NCBI GenBank assembly: GCA_036558645.1 | Contig: DATBFG010000035.1 | Coordinates: forward strand, 82,486-146,485 | Direction: 5' to 3' | Source: DATBFG01 sp036558645 | Lineage (GTDB): Bacteria > Acidobacteriota > Terriglobia > Terriglobales > Acidobacteriaceae | DNA length: 64,000 nucleotides | Shown: piece after piece, positions 17,110-25,969 of the stretch | Layout of the letters: each line of letters starts with the position of its first letter | Position numbering within the stretch: the first letter of the stretch is position 1 | The notes under the pieces: model-generated | Databases searched by the model: none | The model's input: only the letters and a program-made list of their open reading frames with translations | Told to the model about the DNA's origin: nothing | Translations under genes and position numbers: made by a program

Positions 17110-19275
17110 CTAGTGGTAGGCGGCCAACTTTTCCGCAGCGCGATTAAGCGCCTCAGCCAGCGCAGAAATCGCCTGCTCGCTACGCTCACGATCTTTCTTG
17201 TCGAGTGCTTCATTTACGCCTGGAATGACTACCGCCGCATACCCGGTGTACTGCCCCGGAGCGTAAATCGAGTGGCGGTACCAAGGACGATTGGCAAGAC
17301 CCTCGGGAACCAGCAAGGCACGCTCCGTTTCAAGCAAGACTTGGTTCAACCTCGTGGCATCGGAAGGCGGTTTACGTTGATGTGTCAGTATTTTCGCACC
17401 TGCCTTCTCGAACCTGCGGGCGGCTTCGGCTGCCGCGGAGAAATTGGGGGCATTCCCCGGAAAACGTACCTCAGCCTTCTTCCCGGCTGCATCGATGTAA
17501 GCCGCAACTTCTTTCCCATACTCCTCATAGTCGTAGGGAAGGACATCGGCCTCTGCCATCCGAATAACTTCCAGTCCAAAAACTCGAGCCATCTGTTGCT
17601 CGTACAGGAAGTCCGGATCCCCAAATTTGGAAAACCAACTAAAATTATCGAAGACGGAGTGGTACACACCATATGATCCGGTGGAGCTTATGTCTGATGA
17701 GGGAATCCCTAAGTGCTGTAGGAAAACCGTGTAGTCCGATCCACTCCCCAGATCGCCGACCGGAACATCGCTTCCTGCTTGCGCTGCCGGAGGACGACGG
17801 GTTCCACTGACTTCCTCGCTGTCTCCGTTTTGCCCAGCGGGTTGCGTCGCTTTACGCCAAGCATCGTAAACTGTGCCACCCTTCGGACTAGGCACTGACT
17901 TACTCAGATCGCGAATGAACTGCTTGAGGCTCGGGACCGCAGCCGCTCCAAACTTCTGCCCAGATACCCCAACGTCCATGTTGAAGTACGCGACAGCCTT
18001 GGCCAGATCAGCTTCATGTTGTTCGCCCCATTCTGTCGATCCAATCAAGCCCTGCTCTTCCGCGTCCCAGCTGGCAAGAACAATCGTACGCTTTGGCTTC
18101 CATCCCGATTTCAGCAGTTCGCCGATGCCATGCACCGTCTCAAGCATTGCGGCCGTTCCGCTATTCGGGTCCACGGCTCCGTATACCCAGGCATCGCGAT
18201 GATTCCCCGCTACCACCCACTGGGTGGCGTCATCAGTGCCGGAAATGCGACCTATCACATCCCAAATGGTGCGGTATTGGTAGTCCTGCTTGAGATGGAT
18301 CCTTACCTTCACCGGTCCCGGGCCAACGTGATATGTGAACGGCAAGGAACCCTGCCAATCCCGCGGGGAGTCGGGTCCTCGTAAGTGCTGCAGTATCGGC
18401 CATGCATCGGCGTAAGAAAGTGGAGTGGTAGGGATCGTCGGCAGTTGGCGGGACTTTGCCGGTGGCGTCCTTTGATCGTCAGGCAGCGTCGGCAACGAGG
18501 CGATGCCGGGAGTCGTCGGATCCCCAGAAAACTGGAACATATACCCGATCGAACCACGCTGAGCGCCGGAATCAGGACGCCATGGGCCGTCCGGGTATTT
18601 ATCCCCTTTCTGCCAACCGTCGTCATACGGGTCGGAGTAGATCAGAACCCCAGCTGCCCCATGCTCCTGTGCCACGAAAGCCTTTACCCCACGAAAATTC
18701 TGGCCATAACGCACCAGGATAATTTTCCCTCGCACGTCGACCTTCATGTCCGCAAGCCTCTGGAAATCATCCGGAGAGCCGTAGTTGGCATAGACCACTT
18801 CGGCTTCGACATCTCCAGAGGGCGACATGGCGTTATAAGGAACAAAGACGCGAGGATCGCTTTGGAAGGAATCCCCTTCTACTTGTTCTTTCCGCGGCCC
18901 GTGCATGTTGAGTCCAGCCGGAGCGGTTACATCGACGCTGATTTCGCTCGGATAGTTGAACCATACCTTGTACTCGACAATCTCGGTTTCAAGGCCGGCC
19001 TCTCGAAACTTCTTGGCGACGTAGTCAGCAGTCGCCTTATCTTCCGGCGTCCCTGCAACGTGCGGAGCTTGAGTTAGCGTACGCAAGTGCTCCCGTGCGA
19101 GATGGGGCTCGGGTACTGCCAGGAACTTTGCCTCAATAGCCGCTTCCGAGGTCGCGTTGCGAAAACCAAAGATGGAAGCCACATCGGCCGAGGAAGCCCC
19201 GCTGCCGCTGCTCATCAGAATTGGTAAACCCAGGAAACCTAAAAATAAAAGGACCGTCAAACTCGGGATTTTCAT
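17110..19275 (-). CDS. M28 family peptidase, glutamate carboxypeptidase II-like
   Basis: This is a 721-residue exported zinc aminopeptidase/carboxypeptidase. A signal peptide is followed by a protease-associated (PA) domain (about 120-290), the M28 catalytic domain with metal ligands in GNHRDAWVYGAVDPNSG (His, Asp), SWDAEEQGLIGS (Glu catalytic pair), MDVGVSG (Asp) and YHSVFDN (His), and a C-terminal transferrin-receptor-like dimerisation domain (about 590-715). This three-domain order is that of glutamate carboxypeptidase II. It probably trims acidic peptides in the periplasm for scavenging. It is the upstream member of a possible pair with 15683-16861. Confidence 0.92.
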   Translation of the reverse strand: MKIPSLTVLLFLGFLGLPILMSSGSGASSADVASIFGFRNATSEAAIEAKFLAVPEPHLAREHLRTLTQAPHVAGTPEDKATADYVAKKFREAGLETEIVEYKVWFNYPSEISVDVTAPAGLNMHGPRKEQVEGDSFQSDPRVFVPYNAMSPSGDVEAEVVYANYGSPDDFQRLADMKVDVRGKIILVRYGQNFRGVKAFVAQEHGAAGVLIYSDPYDDGWQKGDKYPDGPWRPDSGAQRGSIGYMFQFSGDPTTPGIASLPTLPDDQRTPPAKSRQLPTIPTTPLSYADAWPILQHLRGPDSPRDWQGSLPFTYHVGPGPVKVRIHLKQDYQYRTIWDVIGRISGTDDATQWVVAGNHRDAWVYGAVDPNSGTAAMLETVHGIGELLKSGWKPKRTIVLASWDAEEQGLIGSTEWGEQHEADLAKAVAYFNMDVGVSGQKFGAAAVPSLKQFIRDLSKSVPSPKGGTVYDAWRKATQPAGQNGDSEEVSGTRRPPAAQAGSDVPVGDLGSGSDYTVFLQHLGIPSSDISSTGSYGVYHSVFDNFSWFSKFGDPDFLYEQQMARVFGLEVIRMAEADVLPYDYEEYGKEVAAYIDAAGKKAEVRFPGNAPNFSAAAEAARRFEKAGAKILTHQRKPPSDATRLNQVLLETERALLVPEGLANRPWYRHSIYAPGQYTGYAAVVIPGVNEALDKKDRERSEQAISALAEALNRAAEKLAAYH

Positions 19276-19386
19276 TCGGAGTCCAAGATTGATTAAGAAT
19301 TTAACTTAGCACGGGCAGATGTCGATCAAGGATACGAAGCAAAGTACTCACCCGATGTGATGATGCCAGCGTGGAATGACTGTTTG

Positions 19387-20640
19387 TCACCGCACTTGGC
19401 CGTTTCCCAGAATCTGGAACTTTACTGAGGTCAACTCCGCCAGTGCAAATGGGCCGCGACAATGAAGTTTTTGCGTGCTGATTCCCATCTCTGCGCCGAA
19501 GCCAAATTCGCCACCATCGGAGAATCGCGTCGAAGCATTCCAATACACCGCGGCCGAGTCGATGCGGTTAAGAAAATCCCGCGCATTCGCTTCGCTGCGC
19601 GTAATGATGGATTCCGAGTGCTTGGTCGAGTGTTGATTGATGTGCTCAATAGCATCGTCGATCCCGGATACCACCGCTATAGCGATACAGAGGCACAGGT
19701 ACTCCTCATCCCACTCCTCGGCTGTCGCTCGCTGCACATTCAGATCGTGAGCTACTTCGAATGCGCGAGAATCACCATGGACCTCCACACCGGCTGCCAG
19801 AAGCTTGCTGACAATTCGGGGAACGTAATCTCCTGCGATTTTTTCGTGAACGAGCAACTTCTCCGCCGCATTGCAGACTGAGGGCCTCTGCGTCTTTGCG
19901 TTGATGACTATGGCATCGGCCATATCCAGATCGGCGGACTCGTCGACGAAGATGTGGCAGTTCCCTGCTCCCGTCTCAATCACCGGGACGCGGGAATTCT
20001 CCGCCACGAAAGAGATAAGTTGTGGTCCTCCCCGCGGGATGATGACGTCGACTAACCCACGACCCTGGATCAATTCCTGTACGGACTCACGCGTGCTGCT
20101 ATCGAGTAGTTCGATCGAACCTTCGGGCAATCCGGACACCGCCGAAAGAATTTCTACCAGACACTCATTACTGCGAGCAGCCTCCTTGCCTCCGCGTAGC
20201 ACGATGGCATTCCCCGATTTCACGGTCAGGGCAACAGTGTCTACTGTCACATTCGGACGCGACTCGTAGATAATTCCGATGACACCCAGCGGCACGCGCA
20301 CTTTACGGATATGCAGGCCGTTCGGCCGAGTCCACTCGGCAAGGAGCTCATTCACTGGATCCGCCAGCGCGGCCACGTCCCGCACTCCACGAGCCATCGC
20401 AGCAATGCGGTCAAGATTCAAGAGCAATCGGTCCCGCATCGCGCCTTCTAAGCCCGAGTTCTCCAGATCGGCGAGATTAGCATCGAGGATTCTCGCAGCG
20501 TTCGCGTCAATCGCGTCTGCCATTGCGAATAGCATGGCATTCTTTTGCGCGCTTGAAAATTGAGCCAGCTTGGCAGAGGCTCGCCGCGCCCGCAAAAGCT
20601 TATCGCGTGTTAAGACTGGTGCGTTGACGGTTGTAGCCAT
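19387..20640 (-). CDS. proA: gamma-glutamyl phosphate reductase ProA
   Basis: This 417-residue NADPH-dependent enzyme makes glutamate-5-semialdehyde in proline synthesis. The start at 20640 gives the standard family length and lies 1 nt after the proB stop; upstream in-frame Met codons would lie inside proB. Diagnostic segments are VRVPLGVIGIIYESRPNVTVD, LRGGKEAARSN, VIPRGGPQLI, the catalytic Cys in QRPSVCNAAEKLLVHE, and the C-terminal GFGAEMGISTQKLH. The tight proB-proA arrangement implies one transcript and coupled translation. Confidence 0.95.
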   Translation of the reverse strand: MATTVNAPVLTRDKLLRARRASAKLAQFSSAQKNAMLFAMADAIDANAARILDANLADLENSGLEGAMRDRLLLNLDRIAAMARGVRDVAALADPVNELLAEWTRPNGLHIRKVRVPLGVIGIIYESRPNVTVDTVALTVKSGNAIVLRGGKEAARSNECLVEILSAVSGLPEGSIELLDSSTRESVQELIQGRGLVDVIIPRGGPQLISFVAENSRVPVIETGAGNCHIFVDESADLDMADAIVINAKTQRPSVCNAAEKLLVHEKIAGDYVPRIVSKLLAAGVEVHGDSRAFEVAHDLNVQRATAEEWDEEYLCLCIAIAVVSGIDDAIEHINQHSTKHSESIITRSEANARDFLNRIDSAAVYWNASTRFSDGGEFGFGAEMGISTQKLHCRGPFALAELTSVKFQILGNGQVR

Positions 20641-20641
20641 T

Positions 20642-21394
20642 TCAGGACTTTGACCGGACCGGCGGAAAGTAAGTTCCAATTTTACGCTCAACCGCCCCGT
20701 CGATCGCACGCTCGTGGCGGCCATTCACAATGGCCACGTGCACACCTGCTTCGCTTGCCACCTTTGCCGCGCGAATCTTCGAACGCATGCCGCCACGACC
20801 CAGCTCGCCATGGCCGTTACACAATGCTTCCATTTCTGGCGTCAGGTTGCGGACGGTACGCAGCAGACGAGGCTTCTTCCCATTGGGAACGTAAAAGCCA
20901 TCAACATCGGTCAGCAGCAGAAGCCAGTCGGCATTGACGGCGCGCGCCAGCAACGCGCTCAATTCGTCGTTGTCACCAAATGCTCCTACAAGTTCGCGCA
21001 CCGAGACGCTGTCGTTCTCGTTCACAATCGGGACCACGCCCAATTTCAGCAACTCGTGCAAGGCATTCTGCAGATTCTTGTAGCGAATCGGCGAAGTGAA
21101 GTCATCGCTCGAGAGCAGCAATTGCGCCACGACTTTCTTTCCGAAAAACAGCTGTTCGTACGTGTGCATGAGCAGGCTTTGGCCAACGGCTGCACAGGCC
21201 TGCATCAGCGGTACCGCCGAAGGTTTGCTCTCCAGCCCAAGGTTCAACATGCCCGAGGCGATCGCGCCCGAGCTGACGATGAGATATTCGTTGCGCGACA
21301 GGTCGAACTGATCGACAAGGGCCCGCATGCGGTTGGTATCGATGCGGCCACCGGGCGCGATAAGGCTGGTGCCGACCTTAATAACGAGACGCAT
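20642..21394 (-). CDS. proB: glutamate 5-kinase ProB, without PUA domain
   Basis: The 250-residue amino acid kinase phosphorylates glutamate, the first and usually feedback-inhibited step of proline synthesis. Motifs include VIKVGTSLIAP (phosphate binding), VSSGAIASGM, VPIVNENDSVSV, FGDNDELSALLA and LLTDVDGFY. It ends after the kinase fold (GTYFPPVRSKS). The C-terminal PUA domain present in the 367-residue Escherichia coli enzyme is missing, as in some other short ProBs. It lies directly upstream of proA. Confidence 0.95.
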   Translation of the reverse strand: MRLVIKVGTSLIAPGGRIDTNRMRALVDQFDLSRNEYLIVSSGAIASGMLNLGLESKPSAVPLMQACAAVGQSLLMHTYEQLFFGKKVVAQLLLSSDDFTSPIRYKNLQNALHELLKLGVVPIVNENDSVSVRELVGAFGDNDELSALLARAVNADWLLLLTDVDGFYVPNGKKPRLLRTVRNLTPEMEALCNGHGELGRGGMRSKIRAAKVASEAGVHVAIVNGRHERAIDGAVERKIGTYFPPVRSKS

Positions 21395-21400
21395 AGTCGC

Positions 21401-21406
21401 ATTTTA
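21401..21406 (-). promoter_or_regulatory. -10 box giving a leaderless proB mRNA
   Basis: On the minus strand TAAAAT is followed by GCGACT and then the proB ATG, a 6-nt gap. This places transcription start at the start codon. No Shine-Dalgarno sequence is seen. Confidence 0.45.
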
Positions 21407-21562
21407 TGCAATTAGAACGCCAACTTTGCATTCGATTACGGGCATTTTTGGCCGAATCTGGCACCATCTTCAGACACCCTTGCACATAAAGTGAAAAAGA
21501 TTGCACCGAGTCTTTAGCAGCGAGAACCCATGTTCAGAGGGCACGATAAGCAACAATTCCCA

Positions 21563-21592
21563 TTGACTCTGTTAGAGAGCTCACCAGATACT
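21563..21592 (+). promoter_or_regulatory. sigma-70-type promoter of the HAF-repeat gene
   Basis: TTGACT (21563-21568) and GATACT (21587-21592) are separated by 18 bp, matching five and four of six consensus bases. The ATG at 21665 would then have a leader of about 65 nt containing two GAGG ribosome-site candidates. Confidence 0.4.
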
Positions 21593-21664
21593 CTCAGCGT
21601 TTGACCCACCGGAAATGTTCGCCCCAATCCGGAGGTTAGCTCGCCAAAATAGAGGCTCAAGAGG

Positions 21665-22534
21665 ATGAAGCGCGCCAGAATCTTATCTGTAATTATGATC
21701 TTGTTTCAGTGTGTCTTCGCACAGTCTGACTCAACGACAACCTCTTTTGGCACTCCCGTTTTTGAGACCATTGACTATCCCGGAGCCACTGCCACGCGAG
21801 CATACGGCATTAATAACTCAGGACGAATCGTCGGTTCGTACGACTCGTCCCACGGACCCACGACGCACGCGTTCCTCTCTTACCAGGGTGAAATGCACGT
21901 TGTCGATCCGCCGAATTCTCATGGGTGGGCGGAGGCGTATGTCATCAATAATCAAGGAGAGGTCGTTGGGAGCAACGACTATCACGGTAAACAGGCGGGA
22001 TTCCTGTTCCGGAGCGGCCATTACCAACACATCGCTTTCGTGGATGTTAGCGGCGCTGAGGGTATTAACGAGGGTGGATTGATAGTGGGCTTTTTTGGTC
22101 ACGATTTTCGACAGCTGCATGGTTACCTTTACAATCCTGGAAATCAGCGCATAACTCGAATTGACTATCCAGGAGCACTCCTGACGACTGCTTCCGCTAT
22201 AAACGATTCAAATGTAATCGTCGGGATTTGGGTTGATTCCAGCGAAAGAAGACATGGATATGTCAAGGATGGAAGCGCCATTACCAGCATGGACTTTCCA
22301 GGTGCTTCCGAGACTTTTCTCGCCTCGATCAACAGTGCCGGCGACATGGCTGGTTTCTACGATGATGATGCTGGGCTTCGACACGGATTTGTGCGATCGA
22401 ATGACCAGTTTAGGACTCTGGATTACCCGGGCGCAATATCGACCGAGATTTCATGCATCAATGATGTGGGGTTGATTGTTGGTGACTACACGGACAGTAA
22501 TGGGACCCAGCACGGCTTCGTTGCTCACCTATAA
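21665..22534 (+). CDS. secreted HAF-repeat protein
   Basis: This 289-residue protein has a signal peptide (to about residue 20) and about six repeats of roughly 40 residues with the pattern DYPGA...A.GINNSGRIVGSY...HGFL: INNQGEVVGS, INEGGLIVGFF, INDSNVIVGIW, INSAGDMAGFY, INDVGLIVGDY. This is the HAF family extracellular repeat, expected to fold as a beta-propeller-like structure. The function of the family is unknown. It is a single gene with its own promoter. Confidence 0.85.
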   Translation: MKRARILSVIMILFQCVFAQSDSTTTSFGTPVFETIDYPGATATRAYGINNSGRIVGSYDSSHGPTTHAFLSYQGEMHVVDPPNSHGWAEAYVINNQGEVVGSNDYHGKQAGFLFRSGHYQHIAFVDVSGAEGINEGGLIVGFFGHDFRQLHGYLYNPGNQRITRIDYPGALLTTASAINDSNVIVGIWVDSSERRHGYVKDGSAITSMDFPGASETFLASINSAGDMAGFYDDDAGLRHGFVRSNDQFRTLDYPGAISTEISCINDVGLIVGDYTDSNGTQHGFVAHL

Positions 22535-22579
22535 TCCGCTGTTCACATTTGCCAGCATCTTTCGAGCTAAACTAGGATC

Positions 22580-23344
22580 ATGCCTGCAGTCGATCCTACC
22601 AGTCGCTTCTCTTCCCGCGTCGACAACTATGTTCGCTATCGCCCTGGATACCCGCTAGAAATTCTCGAAACCTTAAGGAACGAATGCGGGCTTACACCAC
22701 AAGCAGTCATCGCCGACATCGGTTCCGGCACCGGCATCTTCGCGCGCATGCTGCTTGAAAATGGCAATCGCGTCTTCGGCGTTGAACCGAATGAAGCCAT
22801 GCGACAGGCCGGCGAGCAATTCCTGGTCAACTTTCCAAAGTTCACTAGTGTGGACGGACGTGCTGAAGCCACCACGCTCCCAGATCACAGTCTGGATTTC
22901 GTGACGGCCGCCCAAGCGGCCCATTGGTTTGATCAACAACCCACGCGAAAGGAATTCCAGCGAATACTTAAGGCGCAAGGTTGGGCCGTGCTTGTGTGGA
23001 ACGAGCGGGCAACAGACACCACTCCTTTTCTACGGGCTTACGAGCAAACGCTCATCCGCTATGGGACCGATTACCAACAGGTACGCCACGAGCGCACAAC
23101 GGAGAACCTGGGCAGCTTTTTCTCGCCATCTCCTTATCAAGAGCGCGTTTTCGCAACGAAGCAAGAATTCGATTATCCCGCGTTTGAAGGCCGAGTCCTG
23201 TCTTCCTCGTACGCGCCCGCGCCTAACCATGCTAATCACCTGCCTATGCTGCGCGAGCTGCGAAACATCTTCGAAGCGCACAACACAGAAGGCCGCGTGA
23301 TCATGGAGTACAAGACCCGCGTCTACTTCGGCCGCCTGGCATAA
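22580..23344 (+). CDS. class I SAM-dependent methyltransferase
   Basis: The 254-residue product has the methyltransferase type 11 fold: motif I VIADIGSGTGIFARML (SAM binding, about residues 40-55), acidic VFGVEPNEAM, and LDFVTAAQAAHWF motif IV region. The C-terminal part (about 170-250) is less conserved and would define the substrate, which is unknown. The TANNNT-type hexamer TAAACT at 22568-22573 ends 6 nt before the ATG, so it may be leaderless like several neighbours. It lies 38 bp before the decarboxylase gene and may be co-transcribed with it. Confidence 0.85.
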   Translation: MPAVDPTSRFSSRVDNYVRYRPGYPLEILETLRNECGLTPQAVIADIGSGTGIFARMLLENGNRVFGVEPNEAMRQAGEQFLVNFPKFTSVDGRAEATTLPDHSLDFVTAAQAAHWFDQQPTRKEFQRILKAQGWAVLVWNERATDTTPFLRAYEQTLIRYGTDYQQVRHERTTENLGSFFSPSPYQERVFATKQEFDYPAFEGRVLSSSYAPAPNHANHLPMLRELRNIFEAHNTEGRVIMEYKTRVYFGRLA

Positions 23345-23382
23345 AATTCTCTTCTGACACCAATTCACATCAAAGAGGCACC

Positions 23383-24822
23383 GTGTCTCAAAACAAATCC
23401 TTCCATATGTCTCCCGATGAATTTCGCCGCCACGGTCACGCGGTGGTGGATTGGATCGCCGACTATTACTCGCGCATTGAATCTTTTCCCGTTTTGTCCC
23501 GCGCAAAACCCGGCGAGGTTCGTGCTTCCTTGCCGCCGGCCCCGCCTGCAAAAGGAGAGACCATCGAAGCCATCCTACGAGATGTGAACCAGCTTATTCT
23601 GCCGGGAATTACCCACTGGCAGTCGCCAAACTTCTACGCGTACTTCCAGTGCAATTCTTCCGGTCCCGCGATCCTTGGAGACATGCTGTCCTCTGGCTTC
23701 AACGTGCAGGGAATGCTGTGGGCCACGAGTCCCGCATGCACTGAACTTGAAACCCACCTTATGGACTGGCTCGTTTCAATGCTGGACCTGCCTAAGAAGT
23801 TTCTTTCCACCAGCACCGGTGGCGGCGTGATACAGGACACAGCCTCGAGCGCCTCGCTCTGTGCCCTGCTCGCAGGACGCGAAAGGGCCACAAACTTTAC
23901 GAGTAATCAACGCGGAGCTGATGGAACGCTTGTCGCTTACACATCATCGCAAGCGCATTCTTCCATTGAGAAAGACGTAAGGGTCGCCGGCCTCGGGCAG
24001 CAGAACTTGCGCCTTATTGAGGTAGACGAGAAGTTCGCCATGAAACCCGACGCGCTTGCGCGGCAGATCGAACAAGATATTCAGTCCGGCCTGAGGCCGT
24101 GTTTTGTCTGCGCGACCGTTGGAACCACCTCTTCAAACGGCATGGATCCAGTCGCCGAGATCGGCCCCATCTGCCGAAAGCACAACATCTGGCTGCACGT
24201 AGACGCCGCGATGTCCGGCACGGCTGCAGTCTGTCCAGAGTTTCGCCATATCCAAGGCGGGCTGGAATTCGCCGACAGCTACGCTTTCAACCCCCATAAG
24301 TGGATGTTCACCAACTTCGATTGTGATTGCTTCTGGGTCGCAGATCGTGCGGCACTGATCAAGACTCTGAGCGTGTTGCCGGAATACTTGCGCAATCAGG
24401 CCACCGAATCGGGTGCCGTCTTTGACTATCGCGACTGGCAAATCCCGTTAGGCCGCCGCTTTCGCTCGCTCAAGCTTTGGTTCGTAATTCGCCATTACGG
24501 TATCGAGGGATTGCAATACCACGTCCGTGAGCATGTTCGCCTGGCACAGGAATTCGCCGCTTGGGTGCAGGCAGATGGGCGCTTCGAAATGATGGCCCCG
24601 GTTCCGCTGAACCTGGTTTGCTTCCGCCTGAAAACGGGGGATGAGGCCAACCAGAAGTTGATGGATCGCTTGAATCAGAGCGGTGATCTTTACCTCACAC
24701 ACACCCGCCTGAACAACAAGCTAACGCTGAGGATGTCCATCGGGCAGACAAACACGACCGAGCGTCACGTGAAAAATGCTTGGAAAAGAATTCAGGAGGA
24801 GGCAGAACGATTGGCCGATTAA
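23383..24822 (+). CDS. PLP-dependent aromatic-L-amino-acid decarboxylase
   Basis: The 479-residue group II decarboxylase starts at GTG 23383, supported by AGAGG upstream; ATG 23407 is the alternative. Motifs: MSPDEFRRHGHAVVDWIADYY at the N-terminus, the ITHWQSPNFYAYF substrate loop, HSSIEKDVRVAGL (His stacking on PLP), HVDAAMSGTAA (Asp binding the pyridine nitrogen) and FNPHKWMFTNFDC (Schiff-base Lys). It resembles DOPA/tryptophan decarboxylases and would make aromatic amines; exact substrate is not determinable. It follows the methyltransferase gene by 38 bp, so a methylated amine product is conceivable. Confidence 0.9.
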   Translation: MSQNKSFHMSPDEFRRHGHAVVDWIADYYSRIESFPVLSRAKPGEVRASLPPAPPAKGETIEAILRDVNQLILPGITHWQSPNFYAYFQCNSSGPAILGDMLSSGFNVQGMLWATSPACTELETHLMDWLVSMLDLPKKFLSTSTGGGVIQDTASSASLCALLAGRERATNFTSNQRGADGTLVAYTSSQAHSSIEKDVRVAGLGQQNLRLIEVDEKFAMKPDALARQIEQDIQSGLRPCFVCATVGTTSSNGMDPVAEIGPICRKHNIWLHVDAAMSGTAAVCPEFRHIQGGLEFADSYAFNPHKWMFTNFDCDCFWVADRAALIKTLSVLPEYLRNQATESGAVFDYRDWQIPLGRRFRSLKLWFVIRHYGIEGLQYHVREHVRLAQEFAAWVQADGRFEMMAPVPLNLVCFRLKTGDEANQKLMDRLNQSGDLYLTHTRLNNKLTLRMSIGQTNTTERHVKNAWKRIQEEAERLAD

Positions 24823-24841
24823 GCGAGTTTCCAGGTCGGCA

Positions 24842-25831
24842 CTACTGTTTCTTTGGTGGCTCCTGCGATTGGTCAGGCTGAGCTGAGCTGGTTTCAGGCT
24901 TGATCACCTGCGAGTTCTCGCGCGCATCCGGATTCACGCCAAAATCCCAGACGAACAAATTCATGCCATCCTTGCCTAGCATTTCAACCACCGCATACTC
25001 TCCCGGAGTCAACGGCTGTGTGGGCGTCACCTTCACCCAACCTCCCGTCAACTGTTCGGCGTTTGTGTCCACCAAGCTTTGTTCCTGGCTAACCTTGCCG
25101 TAAACCGCAATCTTGATATTACCAACGATCCTCTTGTCTGCCTTTGACTGCATGCGCACGATCTTGAAGCGATCCCAAGGCTGCTGCGGCTGTTGCGGTT
25201 GTTGCTGGCCGTTGCTGTCGGCATTCGAGTTCTGATCCTGCTGCTGAACGTTCACGTAAACCGAAGGCAGTGTCGCGTGCGCCTGAACGGACGCGTGCGG
25301 CCCTGCCAATTCGATCGTCTGCTTGGCGCTGGCAATCGGAATAATCGCCGCCTTCAGCATATTGCTCTTGGTATTTTTGTTGACTTGGCCACCATTCTGC
25401 TGGAGCTCGATCAATTGCGGCTGGGTCTTATAAGTATCCAGAAGAAGGACTCCCCCGGAATCCTCCGGTAGTTGCAACCCGGGCATCACATGGGGATACT
25501 TGGCCTCCTCAGCAGCCTTCTCGGCCGCCAGTTCACGATCAAGTGCTGCAGCCTCCGGTGAACTGACTCCCTTCGCTCGATCCTGCTTGTACTTCTCCGT
25601 TGCTGTCCAGTCCACCAGTGAGTTCGGAACCTCTTCCCACTCGTTGCGCTCTGCGCTCAGGTAACGAACCCGATCGCCCTTGATTTCGTACTTGAGAACG
25701 GGTTGGTAAGAGCCGTCCTTGAGAATGAGCCGCTGGGCGAGATCCTGAGCGAGGGTAATTCCACAAAGCAAAAACAGAGCAGCGCAAAGTGAACTCAAAT
25801 AAGATCCGCGACGCAGGCCACCGACACGCAT
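24842..25831 (-). CDS. exported protein of unknown function
   Basis: This 329-residue product starts at ATG 25831, which gives a signal peptide (MRVGGLRRGSYLSSLCAALFLLCG). The N-terminal part (RLILKDGSYQPVLKYEIKGDRVRYLSAERNEWEEVPNSLVDW, in segments) resembles the beta-rich domains that open many acidobacterial periplasmic proteins. A Gln-rich linker (NGQQQPQQPQQPW) lies around residue 230, and the C-terminal part (GGWVKVTPTQPLTPGEYAVVEML) is a beta-sandwich-like segment. I do not recognise a named family. It converges with the decarboxylase gene. Confidence 0.6.
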   Translation of the reverse strand: MRVGGLRRGSYLSSLCAALFLLCGITLAQDLAQRLILKDGSYQPVLKYEIKGDRVRYLSAERNEWEEVPNSLVDWTATEKYKQDRAKGVSSPEAAALDRELAAEKAAEEAKYPHVMPGLQLPEDSGGVLLLDTYKTQPQLIELQQNGGQVNKNTKSNMLKAAIIPIASAKQTIELAGPHASVQAHATLPSVYVNVQQQDQNSNADSNGQQQPQQPQQPWDRFKIVRMQSKADKRIVGNIKIAVYGKVSQEQSLVDTNAEQLTGGWVKVTPTQPLTPGEYAVVEMLGKDGMNLFVWDFGVNPDARENSQVIKPETSSAQPDQSQEPPKKQ

Positions 25832-25969
25832 ACAGGCATTATCCCTCGTAAGATTAGATGCCAGATTCACCTCCGATTTCCACATTTTCCATCATCCAGC
25901 TTTTCTGGCATAATTGGTCGTGCACCCATCCTGCACAAAATTCCAAGGACAATCTAAGGCGAGGAACGG

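Noticed and set aside
21459..21473. sigma-54 promoter (TGGCAC) upstream of the HAF gene
   Set aside because: The -12 element reads TCAG rather than TTGC, so the essential GC is absent.
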